Positions 43,803 to 52,107 of a DNA stretch of 64,000 bases are shown here, piece after piece. Location of the stretch: positions 62,001 through 126,000 of the forward strand of contig SSFA01000009.1 of the NCBI GenBank assembly GCA_008015155.1. The letters run 5' to 3'. The notes under the pieces were generated by a model that worked only from the letters and a program-made list of their open reading frames with translations, ran no database searches and was not told the origin of the DNA. The translations under genes and the position numbers were made by a program. This stretch comes from Thiothrix sp. GTDB taxonomy: Bacteria > Pseudomonadota > Gammaproteobacteria > Thiotrichales > Thiotrichaceae. Positions within the stretch are counted from its first letter, which is position 1. Every line of letters begins with the position of its first letter.

Positions 43803-45536
43803 ATGTCCATGAACCTCTCCTCCACCATTAAAACCATTCAAGATATTATGCGTAAAGACGCGGGGGTGGATGGGGATGCGCAACGGATTGGGCAATTAGC
43901 GTGGATGCTGTTTTTAAAGGTACTCGATCAGCGTGAAGAAGAATGGGAAGACGATGATACTGACGCATCTTATGTTTCACCCTTGCCCGACGATTGCCGT
44001 TGGCGCTATTGGGCTGCGTATAAAAAAGATCAGGAAGGCAAAACCTATCCTCAGCTCTCCGCAGAAGACACCGTTAAACATATCAATGAGGTCTTGTTTC
44101 CCACCTTAAAAGAGCTGGATGCTAGCAGTGACCCGTTGAGTGCGGTCATCAAAAGCGTGTTTGAAGACTCGAATAACTATATGAAGTCCGGCACGCTGAT
44201 TTTAGAGGTGATTGGTAAACTCGAAGAAGGCATTGATTTTCACGATTTAAAAGAGCGTCAGCAACTGGGCGATATTTACGAGCAAATCCTCAATGATTTA
44301 CGTAGCGCGGGCAATGCAGGCGAGTTTTATACCCCACGCGCTTTAACGCATTTTATGGTACAACAAGTCAATCCACGTTTGGATAAGCGTGAAACCGTAC
44401 TTGATCCGGCCTGTGGCACAGGCGGCTTTTTGACCGCTACGATTGATCATTTACGGGCGCAAATCACCACGCAATCCAGCATTGATGACCAAAAAGCGAT
44501 TGAAACCAGTGTGTTTGGCTTTGAGAAAAAACAATTACCGCATTTGCTCTGCACTACCAATTTCTTACTGCATGGCATTGATGTACCCAACCAGATTATT
44601 CATACCAATACCTTGGGTAAAGCGTGGTCGGAATGGTCGGAAGCCGATAAGCATGATTGCATTATTACCAATCCGCCCTTTGGTGGCACGGAAGAAGATG
44701 GTGTAGGTACGAGTTACCCCAGTAACACCCGCACCCGCGAAACAGCGGATATGTTTTTGGTGCTAATCGTGGAGAAGCTATTGAAGCAAGGCGGGCGCGG
44801 TGCAATTGTATTACCAGATGGCACTTTATTCGGTGAGGGCGTAAAAGCCAAAGTGAAAGAAAAATTGCTCACCGAGTGCAATCTACACACCATCGTGCGC
44901 TTACCTAATGGCGTATTTAATCCGTATACGGGCATTAAATCTAATTTGTTATTTTTTACCAAAGGGCAACCCACGGAAACTATTTGGTATTACGAACATC
45001 CTTATCCCGCAGGCTATAAAAGTTACTCTAAAACCAAACCGATTCGCTTGGAGGAATTTGAGGCGGAGAAAGCATGGTGGGGCAATGAAGCCACAGGGTT
45101 TGCGGAGCGCATCGAAAATGAGTGGGCGTGGAAAGTCAACTTTAAAACCAAGAAAGAAGAAGCCTTGAGTCGGGCACAGCCGCTTTGGCAAAGTGCTGAG
45201 CAATGCGGCAATCAAGCCTATGCCTTGGAAAATCAACTAAAAGCGAAGCGCGATAGTTTGAAACTGATTGAAGTGGCTAAGCGTGCCGCGCTAGAGCAAG
45301 AGATTGAAGCATTGCGCACGCAGGCGGAGGCGTTGCGTTTGCAGGAGCGCGATGATAAGGCAGCGGCAGATCGGATTTATTATGCGATTTTCAATTTGGA
45401 TTTGAAAAACCCGAATGCGCCCGAAGCGGAAAGCCATGATCCTGATGTGTTATTGGAGCGGTATCAGCAGTTATTGGCGGATATTGCGGGGTTGCAGGGG
45501 CAGTTGAAAGCGGAGTTGGGTCAGGCTTTAAGATGA
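43803..45536 (+). CDS. hsdM: Type I restriction modification methyltransferase (HsdM)
   Basis: A 577-residue N6-adenine methyltransferase M subunit. The N-terminal helical domain is followed by the SAM motif LDPACGTGGFL near residue 200 and the catalytic NPPFGG near 290. A long coiled coil (residues about 455-520) contacts HsdS. With HsdS it methylates the recognition site. An unusual spacing follows: a TA pair occurs before hsdS. Confidence 0.94.
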   Translation: MSMNLSSTIKTIQDIMRKDAGVDGDAQRIGQLAWMLFLKVLDQREEEWEDDDTDASYVSPLPDDCRWRYWAAYKKDQEGKTYPQLSAEDTVKHINEVLFPTLKELDASSDPLSAVIKSVFEDSNNYMKSGTLILEVIGKLEEGIDFHDLKERQQLGDIYEQILNDLRSAGNAGEFYTPRALTHFMVQQVNPRLDKRETVLDPACGTGGFLTATIDHLRAQITTQSSIDDQKAIETSVFGFEKKQLPHLLCTTNFLLHGIDVPNQIIHTNTLGKAWSEWSEADKHDCIITNPPFGGTEEDGVGTSYPSNTRTRETADMFLVLIVEKLLKQGGRGAIVLPDGTLFGEGVKAKVKEKLLTECNLHTIVRLPNGVFNPYTGIKSNLLFFTKGQPTETIWYYEHPYPAGYKSYSKTKPIRLEEFEAEKAWWGNEATGFAERIENEWAWKVNFKTKKEEALSRAQPLWQSAEQCGNQAYALENQLKAKRDSLKLIEVAKRAALEQEIEALRTQAEALRLQERDDKAAADRIYYAIFNLDLKNPNAPEAESHDPDVLLERYQQLLADIAGLQGQLKAELGQALR

Positions 45537-45605
45537 TAGGTGATTTTGCATCACAAGCTGATTTCCACCTATATTCAGATCACTAATGCATGAGAGTTCT
45601 TAGCC

Positions 45606-45860
45606 ATGAAACAGACCATTTCTATTGATTGTCCAAGCGAAATATTAATTGGGTTACATCTCAATGCAGAGAGCTTTGCAGAGTACATCAAGCACCAAAC
45701 TGCTATTAGTCTATTTAAAGAAGGCAAAATTAGCTCTGGCACGGCTGCTACTTGGCTAAAAATTCCACGGGTGCGCTTTTTGGAAATGGCATGGGATGCG
45801 GGGGCTACCTTACTTGAGGATTCTTCTGATGATTTTGCACGTGAAACGGCGGATTTCTAA
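45606..45860 (+). CDS. UPF0175-family antitoxin
   Basis: An 84-residue UPF0175 protein: SFAEYIKHQTAISLFKEGKI then SSGTAATWLKIPRVRFLEMA is the family helix-turn-helix region. It is the antitoxin of the DUF3368 toxin, with which it forms TAATG overlap at 45860. It sits inside the hsd operon, 70 bases after hsdM. A fused Phd-UPF0175 version is at 23631. Confidence 0.85.
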   Translation: MKQTISIDCPSEILIGLHLNAESFAEYIKHQTAISLFKEGKISSGTAATWLKIPRVRFLEMAWDAGATLLEDSSDDFARETADF

Positions 45861-46333
45861 TGATTTTTTCTAATACGACGCCTTTCATTGCATTGTCCTC
45901 TATTAAAGAGCTTGACTTACTCCCGCAATTATTTCGAGAAATTTATGTAGTACAGGAAGTGGTTGATGAATGCAAAGTAGGAGGCAATATCTATGTTCCT
46001 GACTTACAACAATTTCCTTGGATTAAAATCGTTCAATCTCTACCTGTTGTACATAATACGATTTTGTTAAATCTGGATAAAGGCGAAAAGCATACGATTG
46101 ATATGGCAAAACAGTTAGGTGCACCGAAAGTATTAATCGATGAAAAAATTGGACGTGCTATTGCTGAGTATATGGGCTTACAGGTGATGGGTACATTAGG
46201 TGTTTTATTGAAAGCTAAACAGCAGGGGTTAATTCCATCCTTTCGCAATTGTACTGAAGCCATGCTTGAGCAAGGTATTCGTTATGATTTGAAGTTGATT
46301 GACAAATTAGCTCAAATAGTGGGAGAGGCTTAG
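45860..46333 (+). CDS. DUF3368 PIN-like toxin
   Basis: A 157-residue DUF3368 protein. MIFSNTTPFIALSSIKELDL is the N-terminal PIN-like strand, LDKGEKHTIDMAKQ the second block and VLIDEKIGRAIAEYMGL the third. The first acidic residue of the usual DASPL motif is Asn here (SNTTPF), so activity may be reduced. Its stop shares one base with the GTG start of hsdS, which makes hsdS translation depend on this toxin gene. Confidence 0.85.
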   Translation: MIFSNTTPFIALSSIKELDLLPQLFREIYVVQEVVDECKVGGNIYVPDLQQFPWIKIVQSLPVVHNTILLNLDKGEKHTIDMAKQLGAPKVLIDEKIGRAIAEYMGLQVMGTLGVLLKAKQQGLIPSFRNCTEAMLEQGIRYDLKLIDKLAQIVGEA

Positions 46334-47151
46334 TGCAACCACGTATTTTGGATAATCTAGCTACCCTTATCCATGCTCCCAATGGAATGAAGTATCTTCG
46401 TGAGATGATTTTGCAGTTGGCGGTGCAGGGGAAGTTGGTACCGCAAGATGAAAATGATGAACCTGCTTCGGTGTTATTGGAGAAGATTCAGACGGAGAAG
46501 GAACGTTTGATTCAGGAAGGTAAGATTAAACGCCAAAAGCCTTTGCCAGCGATTACGGAGGAGGAAAAGCCGTTTGACTTGCGGAAGGGGTGGGAGTGGG
46601 TACGTCTTAATGAAATATATGATGTACGTGATGGAACACATGACTCGCCTAAATACCAAACACATGGATACCCGCTGGTTACAAGCAAAAACTTATACAC
46701 TGGCAAACTTGATCTTATTGATGTAAAGCTGATATCTGAAAGTGATTACCAACAAATAAGCTTACGCTCTAAGGTCGATAAAAATGATATTTTATTCGCC
46801 ATGATTGGCAGTATTGGCAATCCAGTTATTGTTGATACTGCATTCAGTATAAAAAACGTTGCGCTCTTTAAATACTATGATTCATCTTTATCAAATCCTT
46901 ATTATTTATTGTTAGTTTTAAAAGTAGCAACAAACTATTTTAAGTCTGCTTCGACTGGTGGGGTACAATCCTTTGTTTCTTTGAAGATGCTACGTAATTA
47001 TGTATTCGCTTTACCACCCGAAAAAGAAATTCCCCGAATCCTCGCCAAAATCGACTCCCTACTCGCCCTCTGCGACCAACTCGAATCCAAACTAACCCAA
47101 GCCCGCCAAACTCAAGAGCAATTTGCCCTCATCGCTACAGCAATGGAGTAA
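46333..47151 (+). CDS. hsdS: Type I restriction specificity subunit (HsdS), one target-recognition domain
   Basis: A 272-residue specificity subunit, about half or two-thirds of the usual length. It has a conserved helical region (LREMILQLAVQGKLVPQDEN then ASVLLEKIQTEKERLI), one target-recognition domain (about residues 95-235) and a second helical region (LLALCDQLESKLTQARQTQE). A second recognition domain is absent. Half-size HsdS can dimerise to bind a symmetric site, so it may still work. GTG start, overlapping the toxin stop. Confidence 0.88.
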   Translation: MQPRILDNLATLIHAPNGMKYLREMILQLAVQGKLVPQDENDEPASVLLEKIQTEKERLIQEGKIKRQKPLPAITEEEKPFDLRKGWEWVRLNEIYDVRDGTHDSPKYQTHGYPLVTSKNLYTGKLDLIDVKLISESDYQQISLRSKVDKNDILFAMIGSIGNPVIVDTAFSIKNVALFKYYDSSLSNPYYLLLVLKVATNYFKSASTGGVQSFVSLKMLRNYVFALPPEKEIPRILAKIDSLLALCDQLESKLTQARQTQEQFALIATAME

Positions 47152-47156
47152 AGAAC

Positions 47157-47858
47157 CTAACCCATCGCTACCCTACTACTCCGTTGTTTGCGCTCCGCTA
47201 CATCTTTGCGCCATGTCACATAGGCAAATATCATCCATGAGCCATGAAATAACAGGCCACAAGCGATAACGATCTGCCCCGGAATCGGCCCGACTACCGC
47301 ACGCGCATACAAATCACTCAGGCTATGCAAGGCAGTGGGGTGAATAGCTAACTTCCCATAATAAGCCAGTGCTTGAACACTTAAGACCCAAGCATAATTG
47401 CGGCGTAAACGTCGCCCTACTGCACGGGCTAAGGAAATATGATGATGCGGCTTGCAATAATCATCTGCTAGAACCTGATTCCACTTGCCTAAATGCGCGC
47501 CTTCGCCTCGGAGCATAGGTGCATAAAACTCACGTTCCATATGACGCGCTCGTGCGCGCCAGACATTAAAATAGCGATAACGATGTGCCTCAAACAATAG
47601 GAACACACAAATAAGAAAGCCCACCAGAATTAACGGCAGTGGCGACGCATCCTTACCCGCAAAGGTAATTGAGAAGGCCAGCCCCGTCGTTACCACTGAC
47701 CAGTTAGTCGTGTTATCTAAGCGTGTGCGCCAAACGGTCGAACGGTAGACCTCTCCTCGATACAAATGCGCCAAAGCACCAATTTCGGCAGCTGTGAATT
47801 CACGAGTCGTGGCACTCGGTAGGGTTATGGGTGTAGCTTCAGCTTGCTTTTCGTCCAT
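47157..47858 (-). CDS. DUF2270 membrane protein
   Basis: A 233-residue membrane protein of DUF2270. The N-terminal soluble part has ALAHLYRGEVYRSTVWRTRL, then two hydrophobic helices (near residues 55-75 and 80-95), a charged RARARHMEREFYAP block and a C-terminal helix. The start at 47858 gives the family length; an upstream frame to 47951 would add 31 residues that overlap the divergent cupin leader. The function is unknown. Confidence 0.75.
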   Translation of the reverse strand: MDEKQAEATPITLPSATTREFTAAEIGALAHLYRGEVYRSTVWRTRLDNTTNWSVVTTGLAFSITFAGKDASPLPLILVGFLICVFLLFEAHRYRYFNVWRARARHMEREFYAPMLRGEGAHLGKWNQVLADDYCKPHHHISLARAVGRRLRRNYAWVLSVQALAYYGKLAIHPTALHSLSDLYARAVVGPIPGQIVIACGLLFHGSWMIFAYVTWRKDVAERKQRSSRVAMG

Positions 47859-47973
47859 TTCGCGGTAGTTTTCGTTGTTAAGATGTGAATCTTCCTCCAC
47901 ACTCACAATGGCATAAAATCTGCTTAACAGCCAATAACAATTCATGCCCATTTTTGCCTACGGAGTTATTTTT

Positions 47974-48336
47974 ATGCAGCCGTTAATCATCTCCGCCAAT
48001 CCGCATAATGAATATTATTTTCATGAAGGTTGTCATATTCTCGAACTGAGCAATAGACCCGCTGATAATGAAATTTCTATTGCTCGTGCACGTGTTGAAC
48101 CAGGGCAAACCACTCAATGGCATTGGCTTTTACACACCACCGAGCGCTATGTAATTTTAGAGGGTAAAGGCATGGTTGAAATTGGTGCTTTAGAACCGCA
48201 AGCGGTGCAAGCAGGGGATGTAGTGATTATACCGCCCCACTGTCGGCAGCGTATTAGCAACACAGGTAGCCGTGATTTAATATTTTTGGCAATTTGTACG
48301 CCGCGTTTTCGGGTAGAAAACTATTGCTCTCATTAA
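47974..48336 (+). CDS. Cupin-domain protein
   Basis: A 120-residue cupin. Motif 1 is QWHWLLHTTERYVILEGKG and motif 2 is AGDVVIIPPHCRQRI, with metal-site His and Glu residues. GGAG lies eight bases before ATG 47974; an in-frame ATG at 47944 lacks one. It is followed by a SDR gene 14 bases later on the same strand. The substrate is unknown. Confidence 0.85.
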   Translation: MQPLIISANPHNEYYFHEGCHILELSNRPADNEISIARARVEPGQTTQWHWLLHTTERYVILEGKGMVEIGALEPQAVQAGDVVIIPPHCRQRISNTGSRDLIFLAICTPRFRVENYCSH

Positions 48337-48350
48337 CTTCAGGACACAAG

Positions 48351-49097
48351 ATGCGCAAAGTTATTTTAATTACAGGCGGTAGTCGCGGTATTGGCGCTGC
48401 TACTGTCAGGCTTGCTGCCGAGCAAGGTTATGCTGTCTGCTTTTCTTATCATAGCCAACAAGCTACCGCTGAATCCTTAGCTCAGGAGTTAAATACCCAA
48501 GGTAAAGAAGTCATCGCCGTACAAGCTGATTTAAGCCAAGAGGCATCTATATGCCAGTTATTTAAAGCTTGTGATCAAGCTTTCGGACGATTAGATGCCT
48601 TGGTAAATAACGCTGGCATTTTAGAACAGCAAATGCGCGTACAAACCATGGATGCAGCACGCCTACAACGTATTTTCACTACCAATGTCATTGGTAGCAT
48701 CCTATGTGCACGCGAAGCTATTAAACGGATGTCTACTGAGCAAGGCGGACAAGGCGGCTCGATAGTGAATCTGTCTTCAGTGGCTGCGCGCTTAGGTGCT
48801 CCATTTGAATATGTCGATTATGCTGCATCTAAAGGAGCTATTGATAGCTTTACCTTAGGCTTAGCCAAAGAAGTCGCTAGCCTAGGTATTCGTGTCAATG
48901 CAGTACGTCCTGGCATTATTCATACCGAAATTCATGCCAGTGGTGGTGAGCCGAATCGCATCGAGCGCTTAAAGTCTGCGATTCCTATGCAACGTGGCGG
49001 TTATCCGGAGGAAGTAGCCAGTGCTATTCTCTGGCTTACTTCCGAACAAGCGTCTTATACGAGTGGTGCTATTTTAGATGTTGCTGGAGGGCGTTAG
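48351..49097 (+). CDS. Short-chain dehydrogenase/reductase
   Basis: A 248-residue SDR oxidoreductase. The nucleotide motif is TGGSRGIGAAT, followed by NNAGIL and the catalytic YAASKGA (Tyr-x-x-x-Lys), with NLSSVAARLG as the Ser segment and VRPGIIHTEIHASG as the C-terminal loop. Start at 48351 is supported by AGGA. Closest in style to 3-oxoacyl-ACP reductase-like sugar or ketone reductases; substrate unknown. It overlaps the GcvR-like gene end by four bases on the other strand. Confidence 0.9.
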   Translation: MRKVILITGGSRGIGAATVRLAAEQGYAVCFSYHSQQATAESLAQELNTQGKEVIAVQADLSQEASICQLFKACDQAFGRLDALVNNAGILEQQMRVQTMDAARLQRIFTTNVIGSILCAREAIKRMSTEQGGQGGSIVNLSSVAARLGAPFEYVDYAASKGAIDSFTLGLAKEVASLGIRVNAVRPGIIHTEIHASGGEPNRIERLKSAIPMQRGGYPEEVASAILWLTSEQASYTSGAILDVAGGR

Positions 49098-49603
49098 GCG
49101 AAATTCAAATCCACCATTAATTGATCACTTAAATCTTCAAGTTTAGTCTGCACCTGCTCAGCACTAATACCTTGCGGTAAGCTCAAACTTAAAGCAGCGA
49201 AAAACAGCATGCCCCCTGACATCGGCGCTGGACGCTGCTCACTGTAAAGCTCCTCGATATTGACCTTCAAACTGGCTAACTGAGTAGTAATATCGCGAAT
49301 AATCCCAGGCCGATCTAAACCTAAAACCTCGACTTTTAGCTGGTCAGTGCTTGCACTTGATTCGTTAGCTTCAGCAATTAATACTTTAAGACCCGTATCT
49401 TTTAACACATCTAAGGCGGCTTTGAGATTAGCCACTCGTTCGCTCGGTAAAGCGACTTGTAATAGCCCCGCAAATTGACCACCTAGGTGCACCATGCGAC
49501 TTTCAGTCCAATTGCCTTGTTGTTGATTGAGAATTTCAGATAAAGATTTCACTAAGCCCGGATGGTCTGGACCTAAAACGGTCAGAATTAAAGTGGTGTG
49601 CAT
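49094..49603 (-). CDS. ACT-domain protein, GcvR-like
   Basis: A 169-residue protein with two ACT domains, like GcvR, the accessory repressor of the glycine cleavage genes. ACT domain 1 starts ILTVLGPDHPGLVKSLSEIL and domain 2 starts LKVEVLGLDRPGIIRDITTQ. A ribosome site GGGAGGAAAC precedes the start. It lies next to the betaine demethylation operon, whose end product may be sarcosine or glycine, a fitting context for a glycine sensor. Confidence 0.85.
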   Translation of the reverse strand: MHTTLILTVLGPDHPGLVKSLSEILNQQQGNWTESRMVHLGGQFAGLLQVALPSERVANLKAALDVLKDTGLKVLIAEANESSASTDQLKVEVLGLDRPGIIRDITTQLASLKVNIEELYSEQRPAPMSGGMLFFAALSLSLPQGISAEQVQTKLEDLSDQLMVDLNFA

Positions 49604-49676
49604 GTTTCCTCCCTCGCAATTAGAAACAAGCTTGAAGATAGGCGAACTCGCCCCAAATGGCTAGCAATACTAATCA

Positions 49677-50102
49677 CTAGAGCGGTAATTTTACAGTATG
49701 GTGACCATCAAGATAGCTAGGCAGATTGTGTTCAAGGGAGTAATAATCGCCTGCTTCAGCTGTAAAAATTTGGGCAGCGATTTTTAAACCTTGTGGCTGA
49801 TCTAAACTACCGGCCGTGATCGAAATACGCTCGCCCTGCTCATCTTCAAAAAACAAGCTTGAACCACAGACTTGACAGAACCCCTGACGCAAACCTGATT
49901 GATAACTAAACCACTTTAAACCATCAGCTTTGAGCAATTTAAAATAGTTTTTGCGCGTCGCCGTTGCTGCTACAAAATGACCACTAAAACGCCTACATTG
50001 CTCGCAATGGCAAGTGATCACTGGCCGTAACGGCCCATTGACTTGGTAACGTACCGCACCACAAACACAAGCACCTGTAATCACTTGCATAGTTTCAGGC
50101 AT
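49677..50102 (-). CDS. GFA-family protein (glutathione-dependent formaldehyde-activating type)
   Basis: A 141-residue GFA/CENP-V-type protein. Zinc ligands are in GACVCGAVRY, CHCEQCRRFSG and FCQVCGSSLFF. The start at 50102 follows GGAG and abuts the hydantoinase stop. In this operon it is the last gene; formaldehyde or a related C1 unit is a likely by-product of demethylation, which would suit this family, although many GFA proteins act on other substrates. Confidence 0.85.
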   Translation of the reverse strand: MPETMQVITGACVCGAVRYQVNGPLRPVITCHCEQCRRFSGHFVAATATRKNYFKLLKADGLKWFSYQSGLRQGFCQVCGSSLFFEDEQGERISITAGSLDQPQGLKIAAQIFTAEAGDYYSLEHNLPSYLDGHHTVKLPL

Positions 50103-50103
50103 A

Positions 50104-52107
50104 TCAGGCTCCAACAGGGCGAGCTAAACACTCCGCCGTTAAACTAGCCGAAATCAAACCAACATCTCCGCTTAAACCGGGCACATCTAAACGTTCTGTT
50201 TTTACTTCGGTTACTAAGACTTCTCCACTCATCTGTTGAGCCTTAGACTCAGCTAATTGCCGTACTAAGCGATCAGCTTCAGCTAAAGCCTGCGAGGGAT
50301 CAGTAAAAATTAAAGGTTCGCCGCTATGATGCAAAGTGAAACCACCCTGCTCGCGCAGTGCCACAGTCACCACCGCTTGCACGCGAATTAAACCCATAGC
50401 AGCACCAATCGCATTAGCGACCTCACTACCTTGAGGAATGATGGTTTCAACTCCTAGACGCTTACCGACTTCACCATAAAATACCGGAGCTGGCCCACCG
50501 ACTGCGACCAGTGGAATATTCGGTGTTAGTTTCACTTGCAAATGGCTTAATAAACTTTGCCCGCTAGCCACTAGACTGACGAGCGGATCATTCGCAGCAA
50601 AGCTACAGCCTGTTAAGGACTCTAAAAGTATATGCACGCTTTTTGCTACCATCACCTCAAAAATTTCTTGGGCAAAGGCACGGCATTCCACTTCACGCTT
50701 GGCTTCATTATAAGAAACTTTACCGTAAGAGCGGCCAATCATCAGGCAGGTTAAATCCGCAACCTCTTTCGACCATTGCGCTTGCAAACCTAAGACATGG
50801 GCTGCATCGCTCGGGGTAAAACCGGCTAACTGCACTAAGCCGCGCTCAACAAAACGCATAACGCGGCGCCGATCACTCACTGAACTGACGACTTGAGTCC
50901 AAGGTTTAGGCTCTTCACCAATCGCTGCTAATAAACTTTTTTCAGCAGGCGTTAAATCCGTGGGATCAGCTGCAGGATCAAAACCCTCCGGGCGCAATAA
51001 AAATAAAGTCGCTATCCCTAAACCCATGCCTTGCGCTAGCGCGGTCTGTAACGCTTGCTGCACACTTGGCCAACGCGCACCAATCAGTGCAACGGGCACG
51101 ACACGATTCGCTTGCAGGGATACTTTGCCTTGAGGATCGACTGCCACTTCGCTGTCGCCACCCAAACCAATGGTACGCATATCAATCGCTTTGACCATGG
51201 TGCGATGAATTCCAACCATTGCACCTTTTTCATTTAGAGCAGGCCAGCCCTTACGCACAATCGCTACATCGGTAGTTGTCCCACCAATATCTGAAATAAT
51301 AAAATCCTTTAAACCAGAGATGAAATTGGCCCCAATTACACTGGCAGCAGGCCCCGAAAGAATCGTCTCAATCGGCTTCTCCATCACTGCTTGTGCACTG
51401 GCTAAAGAGCCATCGCCTTTCACCACCATCAAAGGCGCATGAATACCTTGGGCTTGCATGGCGGTTTGGACAGCATTAATCAGCGCCACTATCATGGCAA
51501 TAATCCGTGCATTGAAAGCTGCAGTGAGTGCTCGACGCGGGCCATTTAGAGCTTCAGACAAATCGCAAGAAGCGGTGACTGGGCAGCCAGTTTTGGCTTG
51601 AATTAAAGCTTGTACACGGCGCTCATGACTGGGATTCCGGACTGAATAAACACCTGCTACAGCGTAGGCATCAACCGTACCATTTAAAGCTGCCAGCTCC
51701 GTTAAGAGCCTATCCTCATCTAAAGGCGCTAGCTCACTGCCATCATATTTATGCCCACCGCTAAGGCGCACGACTTTAGCTGCTGGTAACGCAGTTTTCA
51801 GCTCTGTACGCTCGAGCATGGTGTCATCGAAACCGAGCAGAATCACTGCAATTGCTGAGCCTTTACCTTCAACTAAAGCATTGGTAGCTAAAGTTGTGGA
51901 TAAAGACACTAAGCCGATTTGCTGAGGATCGACTTGAGCACGACTAGCCTCGATAACCCGTTGCAAGGACTCAAGTACACCAATCGACAAATCGCCCCGC
52001 GTAGTCAGAGCTTTAGCTGAAGCTAAAACTTTACGCTGTTTGGTATCGATGACGACCGCATCGGTGTAAGTACCGCCGGTATCAATGCCAATATTAAAAG
52101 CACTCAT
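50104..52107 (-). CDS. Hydantoinase/oxoprolinase-family protein (HyuA-like)
   Basis: A 667-residue protein with an actin-like ATPase fold. It starts FNIGIDTGGTYTDAVVID, the phosphate-binding loop, and has SLSTTLATNALVEGKGS and SDIGGTTTDVAIVR further on. HyuA acts on hydantoins or oxoproline usually with a HyuB partner, absent here. In corrinoid demethylation clusters HyuA-like proteins are common, and a role in activating a cofactor or metabolite is possible. It overlaps the ASKHA gene by four bases. Confidence 0.88.
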   Translation of the reverse strand: MSAFNIGIDTGGTYTDAVVIDTKQRKVLASAKALTTRGDLSIGVLESLQRVIEASRAQVDPQQIGLVSLSTTLATNALVEGKGSAIAVILLGFDDTMLERTELKTALPAAKVVRLSGGHKYDGSELAPLDEDRLLTELAALNGTVDAYAVAGVYSVRNPSHERRVQALIQAKTGCPVTASCDLSEALNGPRRALTAAFNARIIAMIVALINAVQTAMQAQGIHAPLMVVKGDGSLASAQAVMEKPIETILSGPAASVIGANFISGLKDFIISDIGGTTTDVAIVRKGWPALNEKGAMVGIHRTMVKAIDMRTIGLGGDSEVAVDPQGKVSLQANRVVPVALIGARWPSVQQALQTALAQGMGLGIATLFLLRPEGFDPAADPTDLTPAEKSLLAAIGEEPKPWTQVVSSVSDRRRVMRFVERGLVQLAGFTPSDAAHVLGLQAQWSKEVADLTCLMIGRSYGKVSYNEAKREVECRAFAQEIFEVMVAKSVHILLESLTGCSFAANDPLVSLVASGQSLLSHLQVKLTPNIPLVAVGGPAPVFYGEVGKRLGVETIIPQGSEVANAIGAAMGLIRVQAVVTVALREQGGFTLHHSGEPLIFTDPSQALAEADRLVRQLAESKAQQMSGEVLVTEVKTERLDVPGLSGDVGLISASLTAECLARPVGA

